64,000 nt of DNA from Betaproteobacteria bacterium (GCA_009927445.1 RFMZ01000219.1:62001-126000), one strand, 5' to 3'; counted from the stretch's first letter, positions 45,149 to 55,382 are shown. Notes: generated by a model not told the origin, from the letters alone. Translations and numbers: made by a program.

Positions 45149-47266
45149 TTAAAGTTTAAAAGATCCCTGCACACCAATGACCCAATTTCTACCGGGAGCA
45201 GGCTCGAAATATTGCGAGCTGGTTTGATTAATAATGACCGATCCGACGTAATAAACATCCGTTAAGTTATTAATCCGGGCAAATTCTGTAAAAGTCCAAT
45301 TCTGCCATTTTTGCTTTGCAATCATCCGTAAATTCGCAACAACATAACCACTCGAATTCGAATTCGCTACGTTCGTATCCGCAGCATACATATTACTAAT
45401 ACCGATCAATTCGGCACCAATATTGATCGACTCAGCCCTGGGCTTCCAAAAGACTTCACCAAAAAATTTATGCTGAGGAACACCGGGAATTTTGGTACCA
45501 GAAACAATCGTTCCATTTGATTGCGTCGCATAGTCCTCACTCACGATCGCTTTAGTATAGGTATAACTTAAATTACTTGCCAGTTGATAAGGCATATCAA
45601 AATGCCCTAAAAACTCTATGCCCTGCCTTTTTGTCGCATTGGCATTCTGATACACAGTTTTACCACTCACGTTTGCTAGAGCAACAATTTCGTGTTCAGA
45701 TTGGGCTGTAAATAATGCTACATTGGTATATCCTAGACCAGGAAAAATTGCTTTATAGCCAAACTCGAATTGACGGGTATTTGCAGCTTCTAATAAATTC
45801 AAGGTATTAGTTGTTGTTGTACAGTTAGTTGCGCAGGTATATTTAATTTGATTGAGTGTCGGCGTGTCATATCCCAAACCTCCTGAAACATATAGTCGAT
45901 TCAATGCGTTGAGTAAGTAACTTGTGGATGCCATTGGCATGAACCGCCGATACGCCTTGGAAGTCGGACTGAATGACGTTCCAATATTATCATTGCCACT
46001 TATTTCAGTATCTGTATGCCGCACTCCAGCTGTCATATTCATGCTATCTGTAGGGTCTACTTGTAGCTGAACATATTGATCGAAATTAGTTGCAACATAA
46101 TTAGCATCAGCAGAAATATTCGTTGTCTTACCAGAGCAATTTGTTAAAACACCGAATAAATTACAGTAACCCTTACTGCGATCTCGATCATTTCCATAAC
46201 TAATCCCAGTTGTTATCTTCACAGGCATTCCTTGAAGTTGAGATCGATATTGATATTGCCCATCAAAACCTTCAAATTGCCGGTCTAAGCTTAAAGCTCC
46301 ATTACTTACAACAGCAGTAGTAGTCGACGCTTGAAACTGAGATTGGTTACGAGTACCTGAAAAAACCATTAATTTAAGGCCGTTATCAGAATCAATTTTT
46401 TGAACTAATTCAACGCCGCCCTGCAATTGAGTCACCGTTTTACGCGTATTCCACTTTTCAGCATTATTCCCAGCTCCCTGAGGACTACTTGCTAACTGAG
46501 CTAGGGTCAAACCAAGCGGGTCTTCAGCACTCAAAGAAACACGATTACCAATTAAAGTAATTTGCGTATCACCACTCCCAAATATTAATTTAGCACTTTC
46601 ATTATCACGACTTGCCTGACTATGAGTCCTAGATCCATCAGTGCGCATCGCACTGGCATCCAATACATAATTGACCTGGTCATTGGCGCCAGTTACTTTA
46701 CTGCCCACTTTGCTCGTATTAAATGATCCATAAGACCCGTACGGGGTAATCTCAGTGCCAGGTTTGCCTTTTTCTGTAAAGAAATTAATTACCCCGCCCG
46801 CAGAGTTGCCATACAATACCGAAAACGGCCCTCTCAAAACTTCAATACTCTGCGTTGAACCTAAATCAACGTGCGATAACTGACTTTGTCCATCCGGCAT
46901 CGTTGCTGGAATACCGTCTACAAAAACACGAATACCCCTTGCGCCAAATGGAGAATTCGCACCAAACCCCCGAATGGATATCATGACGTCCTGAGCATAA
47001 TTTTGCCGATTCATGGCAAATACACCTGGCACTCTTCCTAAGGACTCAGAGATATGAATCATCGCCTGTCCATCTTGAATTTGCTCTCGATTGATCAAAT
47101 CAATTGAGGCGGCTGTCTCAAAAGGAGACTGGGCATATCGACTAGCACTAACAACCATTTCATCTAGGTTATTTAATTCATTTGAATTTGTCTGTGCCGC
47201 TAAAAAAGATATACAAAAAAATTGCATACAAATGCCTGCTATCTGTAGTGAACAATTTTTTTTCAT
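45149..47266 (-). CDS. TonB-dependent outer-membrane receptor
   Basis: 705 residues from ATG 47266 (an in-frame TTG 12 codons upstream is less likely because the signal peptide starts at M-K-K-N-C). Plug domain: V-V-S-A-S-R, R-G-F-G-A-N-S-P-F-G-A-R-G-I-R, V-L-R-G-P-F-S-V-L-Y-G-N-S-A-G-G-V-I-N. The beta-barrel ends in an aromatic-terminated strand (V-Q-G-S-F-K-L). Imports an iron complex, PQQ or other large ligand. Upstream of, and in line with, the dehydrogenase and cytochrome genes after a 152-base gap. Confidence 0.9.
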   Translation of the reverse strand: MKKNCSLQIAGICMQFFCISFLAAQTNSNELNNLDEMVVSASRYAQSPFETAASIDLINREQIQDGQAMIHISESLGRVPGVFAMNRQNYAQDVMISIRGFGANSPFGARGIRVFVDGIPATMPDGQSQLSHVDLGSTQSIEVLRGPFSVLYGNSAGGVINFFTEKGKPGTEITPYGSYGSFNTSKVGSKVTGANDQVNYVLDASAMRTDGSRTHSQASRDNESAKLIFGSGDTQITLIGNRVSLSAEDPLGLTLAQLASSPQGAGNNAEKWNTRKTVTQLQGGVELVQKIDSDNGLKLMVFSGTRNQSQFQASTTTAVVSNGALSLDRQFEGFDGQYQYRSQLQGMPVKITTGISYGNDRDRSKGYCNLFGVLTNCSGKTTNISADANYVATNFDQYVQLQVDPTDSMNMTAGVRHTDTEISGNDNIGTSFSPTSKAYRRFMPMASTSYLLNALNRLYVSGGLGYDTPTLNQIKYTCATNCTTTTNTLNLLEAANTRQFEFGYKAIFPGLGYTNVALFTAQSEHEIVALANVSGKTVYQNANATKRQGIEFLGHFDMPYQLASNLSYTYTKAIVSEDYATQSNGTIVSGTKIPGVPQHKFFGEVFWKPRAESINIGAELIGISNMYAADTNVANSNSSGYVVANLRMIAKQKWQNWTFTEFARINNLTDVYYVGSVIINQTSSQYFEPAPGRNWVIGVQGSFKL

Positions 47267-47468
47267 AATAAGTCGTTTTTTAAGAAGTGTATTAATTAAC
47301 AATAACTGAATAATTTTAGCTAATATAGTAATTATAAAATATTGAAAATTCCTGATTTTATGTAGAATTTAACAATACAGCAAAAATTAGATATTTGTAG
47401 CGTAGGCTTCCGAATGCCTGTTAAGGATTAATGAGTCATCAAGAATCATGATGACTACCTTTACCCCC

Positions 47469-48521
47469 TTACAAATGATCTTTCAGAAAGTCTGCCATAG
47501 CGGGTCGACAAAAATGCGCCATATCATGATTGCAATGACCGCTTTCTGGCCACATAGACATTTCTACCAAGCCGCTAGCCCCCTGAGCTAAGCGCGTAGC
47601 ATTCGAAGGCGGTGTGATAATGTCCTTGCCACCATGCAAGATAAACATCGGACAGACAATCTGACTAACAACATCTTCTAAATTAATACTATGAATATAT
47701 CCTAGAGCTTCATCGAGATTTTTAGAACCAGTAACGTAAATAAATCCTTCCAAAGTATGTGCTGGAATACTTGCATAATTTGATAAGTCATAAAAAGCAC
47801 CCCAAACCGCTAAGGCTTTAATTCGATGGTCTAAAGCGGCCGCTCTAGGCCCATAATATCCTCCTAAGCTTCTTCCAATTAAACCAATTCGGTCTGGAAT
47901 AATTTCAGATCTTTGAGTCGCATAATCGATTACTGCACTAACAGCGTCGGTATAGTTTGCATGCATCTTCATTTGATAAAAAGTCTCGCCTTGGCCAGGG
48001 CCATCAAATAAGATAGCAGCCATACCCCTTTGAGCTAATAAGCCACTCATCACCAACCACTCCTCCTTGCCAGAATCTAAGCCACCTAAACAAACTACAC
48101 CAGGAAAAGGCCCTTCTTGATTGACCGGCAAACGCAGATAGGCATTCATTTCAATACCAGCATATGGAATCTTCATTGGAATTAAGGCCGGTGATAAGTA
48201 TGGCGCCGCTTTTTGCATCATTTGCACTGAATAGTTATGCGCTATGCGCTTCTCTTCGGGTGCATGCCAAAACAAATAGTGTCCAAAACAGGCGTACACC
48301 GAAGCTCTCGCATATTCCATCCCTACAGTTAACAGATGGTTTTTTTCTAAGGCAAGATTACCCCTTTGTTCCGCTGCTTTTGCAAAATTCAGCCAGCCAG
48401 CACACCAACCATCCCAATCAGTTACTAACTGGCGCATTTTTTGAATATCACCATAATGCACACCCTCAGCTAAAAACCGATTTGTGTAATTATCCCAAGA
48501 CTTCTCAATAGTTTGACTCAT
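47469..48521 (-). CDS. Alpha/beta hydrolase, FrsA/dihydropseudooxynicotine-hydrolase type
   Basis: 350 residues: an N-terminal helical cap (about 1-120) and a hydrolase core with nucleophile elbow G-R-S-L-G-G, a late Asp in H-G-G-K-D-I-I-T and catalytic His in E-S-G-H-C-N-H. Similar proteins cleave C-C or C-N bonds in aromatic and N-heterocycle breakdown. Encoded 5 bases after a Bug receptor gene, so its substrate may be the compound that receptor brings in. Confidence 0.85.
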   Translation of the reverse strand: MSQTIEKSWDNYTNRFLAEGVHYGDIQKMRQLVTDWDGWCAGWLNFAKAAEQRGNLALEKNHLLTVGMEYARASVYACFGHYLFWHAPEEKRIAHNYSVQMMQKAAPYLSPALIPMKIPYAGIEMNAYLRLPVNQEGPFPGVVCLGGLDSGKEEWLVMSGLLAQRGMAAILFDGPGQGETFYQMKMHANYTDAVSAVIDYATQRSEIIPDRIGLIGRSLGGYYGPRAAALDHRIKALAVWGAFYDLSNYASIPAHTLEGFIYVTGSKNLDEALGYIHSINLEDVVSQIVCPMFILHGGKDIITPPSNATRLAQGASGLVEMSMWPESGHCNHDMAHFCRPAMADFLKDHL

Positions 48522-48526
48522 GTAAC

Positions 48527-49543
48527 TTACTCCGCTTGTATATTTGATTTTTTTGCAATTTCAGCATATTTCTTAATCTCTGCATAAAAATAATTACGAA
48601 AATGCTCTTGCGACTCTGCAACTACTAAAAACCCAAGACCATATAACTTTTCTCGAACCTCAGGTAGCGTCAAGGCTTTTTTTAACTCAACATGCATTCG
48701 ATTCGTGATTACAGGAGAAGTTCCTGCGGGTGCAAATACACCAAACCAACCACCCTCAGTAACAAAGTCCGTCATCCCTAACTCTTTAAAAGTTGGAACA
48801 TCCGGAAAAAAAGGTGTTCGCTCGCCCAAGGTATAGGCTAAAGCTCGCAACTTACCAGCTTTTAAAAAGCTATTTGATACTTGAATCGGGGCTAACATCG
48901 TTGTGACTTCTCCAGCAACAACAGCAGTTGCCGCCGGCGCACCCCCCTTGTATGGAACATGCGTCATTTTGATGCCAGCTTGATTGAGAAATAACTCACC
49001 AAGCAAATGCAAGGTGTTACCTACTCCGGGAGAGCTGTAAGAAAAGTTGGTTTCTGGTTTTTTACCCATGGCAATAAATTCACCCAAATTTTTGGCTGGA
49101 TGAGATGGGTGAACGATCAACATAAGACCCATATTGCTCGCCATATTAATAATTGGAATAAAATCTTTTTCTGTGTCGTAAGGCAATTTTTTTACAATCC
49201 CAGGCTTAACAACAAATCCAGAAGAATCAGCCATAAAGGTGTATCCATCTGGTGCGCTTTTAGCAACATAATCTGTGCCAATAACAGCGCTGGCGCCTGG
49301 CTTGTTATCAACGACAATCGGTTGTCCTAAACCTGCTGCCAGATAGGGACTTAAAACACGTATTAAAGTGTCAGGTCCGCCCGTTAATGCTGGTACTACT
49401 ACCTTAATGGGGCGATTCGGCCAATTAGAGCCAGTCTGCTGACTCGCTGGCGCTTGAGCGTATACGCAAATATTCAATAACGAAACGACAGAAAAAAGGC
49501 AAATCAATAGCTTACTTTTGAATATGACTGTCCGTGAGTCCAT
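48527..49543 (-). CDS. Bug-family (TctC) periplasmic solute receptor
   Basis: 338 residues, signal peptide ending Y-A-Q-A, then N-W-P-N-R-P-I-K and pocket loop A-L-T-G-G-P-D-T-L, which differs from the common P-G-G form. A-P-D-G-Y-T-F follows. An AAGGAG site precedes the ATG. Middle of a four-gene minus-strand run of two receptor-hydrolase pairs. Confidence 0.88.
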   Translation of the reverse strand: MDSRTVIFKSKLLICLFSVVSLLNICVYAQAPASQQTGSNWPNRPIKVVVPALTGGPDTLIRVLSPYLAAGLGQPIVVDNKPGASAVIGTDYVAKSAPDGYTFMADSSGFVVKPGIVKKLPYDTEKDFIPIINMASNMGLMLIVHPSHPAKNLGEFIAMGKKPETNFSYSSPGVGNTLHLLGELFLNQAGIKMTHVPYKGGAPAATAVVAGEVTTMLAPIQVSNSFLKAGKLRALAYTLGERTPFFPDVPTFKELGMTDFVTEGGWFGVFAPAGTSPVITNRMHVELKKALTLPEVREKLYGLGFLVVAESQEHFRNYFYAEIKKYAEIAKKSNIQAE

Positions 49544-49642
49544 TGTGCTCTCCTTATGTATTTATTTTTCTCAACTATAACATCCCCACTTTAACTACCT
49601 GGGGGTATTTTCCTAAAATTCTATACTGATTGACAAGCTTTG

Positions 49643-50440
49643 TTATTGCTCTAAAAATTCTATTGCAGCAATTGCGCATTGCTCCGGATAGGCAGCAGCA
49701 GCATGCCAAGCATCGCCATCAATAACTAATAAACTGGAATGCTGCATTTGCGATTGCCATTCCTTAACACTTTCCACAGTCCGCAGTCCATTACCAGAGG
49801 TCGAAATAATCAAACACGGACAGCGAACCTTTAATACCTCTTCTCTTAAATCTAACTTCGGAACCCATTGCAGATATCCAATTAAGGTCGATTTTGGCGT
49901 TAGCCCTTGCACATGATCAACCCACCAAGTTATCTCTTGTTCGCTAGCAAGACTGCCCAAGCGCCCTGGCATCGTAGAACGAGCCCAGTTTTTCACGCCC
50001 TCTTCTTGAATTTGTCTAAGCCAATCAGGAACAGCTTTTGCGCCTACAACAGGTGGCGTAACAGAAATGATTGAAATAACTTTTTCAGGATTTTTAGCGG
50101 CATATTGAAGAACTAATGAGCCACCACTTTTAGCACCAATTAAATGAAATCGATCTACCTTAAAATGACTCGCTACAACTGTAATATCATCTAATAAAGA
50201 ATCCATTGTCCAGGTATATTCTGTAGGCATCGGAGTTGACTGTCCAAACCCACGCATATCAAACCGGATAACTCGATAATTTCTGGCTAGTAAAGGTACC
50301 CAAGCATACCAAGCTAGAGAACTCTCTGCAAAGCCATGAACCATAATAATCGTGGGCACTTCTAACCAAGGATCAGAAAAATTATCGACTTGGCAAAATA
50401 AGCCTACTTCAGGATTTATATGAATGATTTCTTTAGACAT
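49643..50440 (-). CDS. Alpha/beta-fold hydrolase
   Basis: 265 residues. Oxyanion segment M-V-H-G-F-A-E-S, nucleophile region L-I-G-A-K-S-G-G-S (the Ser is present but the usual first Gly of G-x-S-x-G is Ala), and a C-terminal H-A-A-A-A-Y catalytic His region. Resembles enol-lactone hydrolase or haloperoxidase-type enzymes. Start overlaps the stop of the upstream Bug gene by one base, so the two are tightly coupled. Confidence 0.85.
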   Translation of the reverse strand: MSKEIIHINPEVGLFCQVDNFSDPWLEVPTIIMVHGFAESSLAWYAWVPLLARNYRVIRFDMRGFGQSTPMPTEYTWTMDSLLDDITVVASHFKVDRFHLIGAKSGGSLVLQYAAKNPEKVISIISVTPPVVGAKAVPDWLRQIQEEGVKNWARSTMPGRLGSLASEQEITWWVDHVQGLTPKSTLIGYLQWVPKLDLREEVLKVRCPCLIISTSGNGLRTVESVKEWQSQMQHSSLLVIDGDAWHAAAAYPEQCAIAAIEFLEQ

Positions 50441-51441
50441 TACTGTTGACTGATTCCCGCTGATTTAATAATTACAGACCATTTAATCATGTCATCACGT
50501 ATTCGGTCTGAGAATTCTTTTGGAGTACTCATGATAACTTCTGCTCCATCCGACTTAATCTCGGCAATGACCTCTTTTTCTTTTAAAATGAGTTGTACTT
50601 GGCGATTCAATAACTGCACTATATCCAATGGCAATCCGGCTGGGGCAAGCAAGCCATACCAACCAGAAATCTGTAGTCCTTTGTAACCGATTTCCCTGAA
50701 AGTTGGCACATTTGGGATTGATGAAACTCTCTCTGGAGAAGTAACTGCTAAGGCTCTCAATCGTCCATCCTTAATATAAGGTAAGGCGGATTGCATATTA
50801 TTTATCATAAAAGAAACATGGCCCGCCAATAAATCAACCGATGCCGGAGCTGCCCCTTTGTAAGGAATATGATTTGCTTCAATTCCTGCTTCTAATTTAA
50901 ATAATTCCGCTGATAAATGAGGTAAACCTCCAATACCTGCAGAAGCATAATTAACTGGCTTTACATCACTTCTTGCTAAGCTAATCAAATCCGCTAAGGT
51001 ACTCACTTTTAATTTACTCGGCACCACCAGCACAAAAGGATTTTCGGCAATTAAACTAATGGGTGTAAAGTCCTTTTCAGTATTAAATGCGATTTTCTTA
51101 TACAAACTCGGATTGATAGCATGTGTAGAAGCGACCATTAACAAAGTGTATCCATCTGGCTCTGAACTAGCGACCATTTGCGCACCGATCATACTGCTTG
51201 CTCCAGGTCGATTATCGACAACAAACTGCTGCTCTAGTCGGACACTCAAACGGCGCGCAATGATTCGAGACAAGTTATCCACTGGACCAGCTGCTGCAAA
51301 ACCAACCACGATTCGAACTGGCTTGGAAGGATACTTTTCTGCCGCAATAACACCGAAAGATAAAATTCCGAACAGAATACTAAAACTAAGTTGCAGATAA
51401 ATCGATTGATGGCGGTAATTTTTTCTAACACATAGGTTCAT
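50440..51441 (-). CDS. Bug-family (TctC) periplasmic solute receptor
   Basis: 333 residues; long signal region ending G-V-I-A-A-E, then K-Y-P-S-K-P-V-R and pocket loop A-A-A-G-P-V-D-N-L; E-P-D-G-Y-T-L follows. First gene of the receptor-hydrolase-receptor-hydrolase run. Ligand unknown. Confidence 0.87.
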   Translation of the reverse strand: MNLCVRKNYRHQSIYLQLSFSILFGILSFGVIAAEKYPSKPVRIVVGFAAAGPVDNLSRIIARRLSVRLEQQFVVDNRPGASSMIGAQMVASSEPDGYTLLMVASTHAINPSLYKKIAFNTEKDFTPISLIAENPFVLVVPSKLKVSTLADLISLARSDVKPVNYASAGIGGLPHLSAELFKLEAGIEANHIPYKGAAPASVDLLAGHVSFMINNMQSALPYIKDGRLRALAVTSPERVSSIPNVPTFREIGYKGLQISGWYGLLAPAGLPLDIVQLLNRQVQLILKEKEVIAEIKSDGAEVIMSTPKEFSDRIRDDMIKWSVIIKSAGISQQ

Positions 51442-51582
51442 TTAAACTCTTTCCAAACAGCCAAAAAATAATAAGCCTGTATCATACCAATTTAAAAAAT
51501 CATTCATGTATTTCAAATCAATTTTTGATCAAAATGCTTTACTTACTTATAATAATAAAAATTCACTTAAAGAGAGTCTACT

Positions 51583-52968
51583 TTGCAACTTTCCCCCTCA
51601 ATTTTTAAAGCTTATGATATTCGCGGAATCATCGATCAAACCCTGGATGCGTCTGTAGCCTTCAGTTTAGGCCAAGCCTTTGGCTCCCAAATGATTGATT
51701 TAGGGGAGTCGGTAATTGCTGTTGGACGAGATGGCCGACTCTCTGGACCAGACTTACTAGAGGCGCTTACGCGGGGTCTTCTGTCCACCGGTATCGATGT
51801 CATTGATCTTGGCATGGTGGCTACCCCAATGGTCTATTTTGCAGCGAATCAAACGATTAATGGACAAAAGCCAAAATCTGGAATTATGATTACTGGCAGC
51901 CATAATCCACCAAACTATAATGGCTTCAAAATGGTTCTCGGTGGCGCAGCTATTTATGGCGAAAAAATCCAAGGCCTTTATCAGCAAATTCAGAATAAAT
52001 CATTTAAGCAGGGTCAAGGCCAGCGCTCCCAATTCGATATCTTTCCGATGTACTTGCAGCGCATTGTTTCCGATGTGCATTTGGCTAGGCCAATGAAAAT
52101 TACGATAGATTGTGGTAATGGTGTTGGGGGGGCTTTTGCAACGCAATTATTTCGGGCACTAGGCTGTGAAGTTTTGGAACTATTCTGTGAAGTAGATGGT
52201 AACTTCCCCAACCATCATCCGGATCCCGCTCACCTCGCGAACCTCCAAGATCTCATCCAAAATCTTGCGCAAACAACCAGTGAACTGGGACTGGCATTTG
52301 ATGGTGATGCCGACCGCCTCGGGGTCGTGACTAAAAATGGAGAAGTTATCTTCCCAGATCGTCAACTCATGCTCTATGCAAAAGATGTTTTAAGCCGTAA
52401 TCCGGGTTGCCAAATTATTTACGATGTCAAATGTACCCGTGCACTTGCCCCCTGGATTAGAGAACATGGTGGCCAACCACTGATGTGGAAAACTGGCCAT
52501 TCGCTTGTCAAAGCAAAATTAAAAGAAACTGGCGCCCCTTTAGCTGGTGAAATGAGCGGTCATATTTTCTTTAAGGATCGCTGGTTTGGCTTTGATGATG
52601 GTCTTTATACTGCGGCTCGCCTTCTTGAAATCCTCAGTAAAGAAGATGATCCAAATGCCACTCTAAACCAATTACCAAATGCTATTTGTACTCCTGAATT
52701 ACAACTAGCCTGCACCGAAGGTGAGCCCTTTGCAATACTCGAGCACATCAAAGCCAATGCTAGCTTTCCAAGCTCTGAGGCAATAAATACTATCGATGGT
52801 GTCCGGGTTGAATATCCCGATGGCTTTGGCTTAGCAAGGCCCTCAAATACAACTCCCGTCGTTGTAATCCGCTTTGAAGCAGATACTCACGAAGCAATTC
52901 TGCGTATCCAAGCAGAATTCAAAAAGGCAATTATCGCTGCTAAACCTGCCGCAACATTACCTTTTTAA
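51583..52968 (+). CDS. manB: Phosphomannomutase/phosphoglucomutase (AlgC/ManB type)
   Basis: 461 residues, complete four-domain phosphohexomutase. Phosphoserine loop T-G-S106-H-N-P-P-N, metal loop D240-G-D-A-D-R, sugar-binding G-E-M-S-G-H and phosphate-binding R-P-S-N-T-T-P near the C-terminus. Interconverts hexose 1- and 6-phosphates for surface polysaccharides. Starts with TTG at 51583 behind an AGAGAG ribosome site; no in-frame ATG lies nearby. Monocistronic housekeeping gene. Confidence 0.92.
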   Translation: MQLSPSIFKAYDIRGIIDQTLDASVAFSLGQAFGSQMIDLGESVIAVGRDGRLSGPDLLEALTRGLLSTGIDVIDLGMVATPMVYFAANQTINGQKPKSGIMITGSHNPPNYNGFKMVLGGAAIYGEKIQGLYQQIQNKSFKQGQGQRSQFDIFPMYLQRIVSDVHLARPMKITIDCGNGVGGAFATQLFRALGCEVLELFCEVDGNFPNHHPDPAHLANLQDLIQNLAQTTSELGLAFDGDADRLGVVTKNGEVIFPDRQLMLYAKDVLSRNPGCQIIYDVKCTRALAPWIREHGGQPLMWKTGHSLVKAKLKETGAPLAGEMSGHIFFKDRWFGFDDGLYTAARLLEILSKEDDPNATLNQLPNAICTPELQLACTEGEPFAILEHIKANASFPSSEAINTIDGVRVEYPDGFGLARPSNTTPVVVIRFEADTHEAILRIQAEFKKAIIAAKPAATLPF

Positions 52969-53001
52969 TCATCGGTATATTTATAAAATCTAGAATATTT
53001 T

Positions 53002-53304
53002 TTATTTTGTGGCGTCTCCAGATTCGATAATGACATTTTCAACGACGCCAGCCCCAGCCCGCCTGTAGGCCGCCGCTGCTACATATTCAGGAGATTCAAA
53101 ACACTTTACACCAGCCTCTAAAGAATCAAACTCAATCACAACAAAACGATGAAAGTCTTCAGGCCCTTCCATAATTTGGTATTTTCCGCCCCGAGCTAAT
53201 ACCCTCCCACCATATTGCTGAATGATTCCTGGAACTAAATCAGTATATTTTTTGTATTCAACTGGGTCATGTATTTTTGAACGTGCAAGCCAATATGCGG
53301 GCAT
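53002..53304 (-). CDS. DUF1330-family small protein
   Basis: 100 residues, dimeric alpha/beta-barrel fold: W-L-A-R-S-K-I-H-D-P-V-E-Y-K-K-Y near the start and V-V-I-E-F-D-S in the middle are characteristic. Function of the family unknown. Single gene, convergent with the mutase gene. Confidence 0.85.
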   Translation of the reverse strand: MPAYWLARSKIHDPVEYKKYTDLVPGIIQQYGGRVLARGGKYQIMEGPEDFHRFVVIEFDSLEAGVKCFESPEYVAAAAYRRAGAGVVENVIIESGDATK

Positions 53305-53406
53305 TTAAGTCTCCTTGAAATAGTCTATTTTTGAGTTATAACGGTAATTAGTTTAATATGAAATGGTAATTGTAAAAAAATTCTTTTGTTTGAGACAAAT
53401 TTCTAA

Positions 53407-54477
53407 ATGATACCTATCCGATTAGGACAGACTGATCTCCATGTAAGCCCAGTCTGTCTTGGCACAATGACTTTTGGACAACAAGTACAAGAATCTCTTG
53501 CTCACCAAATTCTGGATCGTGCATTTGAACGCAATATTCATTTCTTAGATACCGCTGAAATGTACCCAGTTCCTACTACTGCCCATACTTTTAATGAGAC
53601 AGAAACAATCCTTGGACATTGGTTCAAAAAAAATCCCTCTAAACGATCCCAAATCACCTTAGCTACCAAAGTGGCAGGACCTTCTAGAGGCCAAACACCT
53701 TGGCTCAGGGATGGTAGATCTGATCTAACCGTCAAGGATATGGAATACTCACTTCACGGCAGTCTCAAAAGACTCTGTACCGACGTCATTGATCTCTATC
53801 AAATTCACTGGCCAAATCGCTCAGTACCATCCTTTGGAACGATGTATTTTGATCCTAGTAAAGATGATCTTCAAATGCTGAGTATTCACCAGCAACTGGA
53901 AACTCTAGGGCGTTTTGTGCAAGAAGGAAAAATTCGCTATATCGGGGTTTCTAATGAAACCCCCTTTGGTGTGCACGAATTTATTCGTCTTGCCGAGCAA
54001 TATCAATTACCTCGCATCGCTACCACCCAAAATGTCTATTGCCTGGTTAACCGAACTGTAGAAAATGCCCTTGATGAAAGTCTCTACCGCTTAGGTGTCT
54101 CACTACTGGCCTATTCACCGCTGGCCTTTGGCCTACTTACTGGAAAGTACGATTTATCTGGGACAACTGGCCAGCATGCGCCGTCAGATAGCCGAATTTC
54201 CAAATATGAATCTATCCGTAAGCAGCGCTGGGGAAGGACTAGCGCATTAACAGCTGCTAGACTGTATAACGCTCTCGCTATCCAACATGGTCTGACGCCT
54301 ACCCAAATGGCACTCGCTTTTTGCTATAACAAATGGCAAGTGGCTAGCACCATTATTGGTGTGACCTCTATTGCTCAATTAGATGAAAATCTAGATATCT
54401 ACGGTACCGTTTTAAGCGAAGAAATATTACTTGCTATTGATCAAATCCGTAATCAACACCGAGATCCAGCTTATTAA
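53407..54477 (+). CDS. NADP(H)-dependent aldo/keto reductase (Tas-like)
   Basis: 356 residues. Start M-I-P-I-R-L-G-Q-T-D-L-H-V-S, catalytic D-T-A-E-M-Y with Lys in T-L-A-T-K-V-A and His in Q-I-H-W-P-N-R complete the AKR tetrad. The long loop after the His and the S-P-L-A-F-G-L-L-T-G-K-Y cofactor segment match E. coli Tas. Cytoplasmic reductase of aldehydes or ketones. Confidence 0.9.
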   Translation: MIPIRLGQTDLHVSPVCLGTMTFGQQVQESLAHQILDRAFERNIHFLDTAEMYPVPTTAHTFNETETILGHWFKKNPSKRSQITLATKVAGPSRGQTPWLRDGRSDLTVKDMEYSLHGSLKRLCTDVIDLYQIHWPNRSVPSFGTMYFDPSKDDLQMLSIHQQLETLGRFVQEGKIRYIGVSNETPFGVHEFIRLAEQYQLPRIATTQNVYCLVNRTVENALDESLYRLGVSLLAYSPLAFGLLTGKYDLSGTTGQHAPSDSRISKYESIRKQRWGRTSALTAARLYNALAIQHGLTPTQMALAFCYNKWQVASTIIGVTSIAQLDENLDIYGTVLSEEILLAIDQIRNQHRDPAY

Positions 54478-54539
54478 TCATTATTTTCAGATCCACATAC
54501 ATTGGATATCCCGCGACATCAGTCAGCTAAAGGCCAATT

Positions 54540-55382
54540 ATGCATGAGAGTATCCAACTAGCTCTTATCGCCATGGTCTTTTATGGCCTATCAGACTGGA
54601 TGTATAAAAGTGCCGCCTCTGAAGGTGTGCAGTCGCATCACTTCATGGCAATACAGTCTATGCTGTTTACACCGGGTATCTTGCTATATGGTTATGTCAC
54701 TCAAAGTTTTTACTTTGAAAAATCATTTTTTTGTGGGATGACCAATGGTTTTATCACTTTTTTAGCTTTATATAATTTCTTAGGAAGTCTCAAAAGTGGG
54801 GCAGTAAGTGTTATTGTGCCGATCTTCCGACTAAGCTTTATTATCACAACTATCCTAGCGGTATTTTTCCTTGACGAGCGATTTACTCTACTGAAGTTTT
54901 TGGCTCTTTGTGCGTCACTCTGTGCAGTATTTTTGCTTCTTGGCGGCGAGAAAAAAACCAGCATATCTCAAAAGGCTCTTATACAAGTCATCATCGCCAC
55001 TGTCCTCATGGGCGTTGCTAGTTTTATTTACAAGGTTGGCACTTTATGGGGCGGTACTCCCGCAACGATCATTACTGGTCAAGTAAGTATTTTTTTTCCA
55101 CTAGCTCTTGGCTTTGCATTCTACAAAGATCGCGGCTTTTACCCTATTCCAGTTGCTTGGAAATACGGTGCCAGCGCAAGTATCTTTTTTTTAATCGCTT
55201 TAATACTGCTCTTGTCAGGTCTAACAATTGGAGAGGCGAGCACTCTTGTACCCATCTCCCAAATGGGCTTTATTGTGACCGCTTTAATGGGTTATTTTTT
55301 ACTCAAAGAACCGTTTACAATTCGTAAATATTTAGGCCTAGCCTGTGCATTTTCGGCGCTCATTTTTCTGAGTATTTCCTAA
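54540..55382 (+). CDS. EamA/DMT-superfamily transporter
   Basis: 280 residues with ten predicted helices in two EamA repeats; the repeats end in V-F-F-L-D-E-R-F-T-L-L-K-F and F-L-L-K-E-P-F-T-I-R-K-Y, the family marker. Inner-membrane exporter or importer of metabolites; substrate unknown. Same direction as the aldo/keto reductase gene 62 bases upstream. Confidence 0.88.
   Translation: MHESIQLALIAMVFYGLSDWMYKSAASEGVQSHHFMAIQSMLFTPGILLYGYVTQSFYFEKSFFCGMTNGFITFLALYNFLGSLKSGAVSVIVPIFRLSFIITTILAVFFLDERFTLLKFLALCASLCAVFLLLGGEKKTSISQKALIQVIIATVLMGVASFIYKVGTLWGGTPATIITGQVSIFFPLALGFAFYKDRGFYPIPVAWKYGASASIFFLIALILLLSGLTIGEASTLVPISQMGFIVTALMGYFLLKEPFTIRKYLGLACAFSALIFLSIS

Noticed and set aside
45031-45258. 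Small reading frame overlapping the end of the TonB receptor gene
   Set aside because: Same strand but out of frame, mostly inside the receptor's coding region, with no ribosome site or family features.
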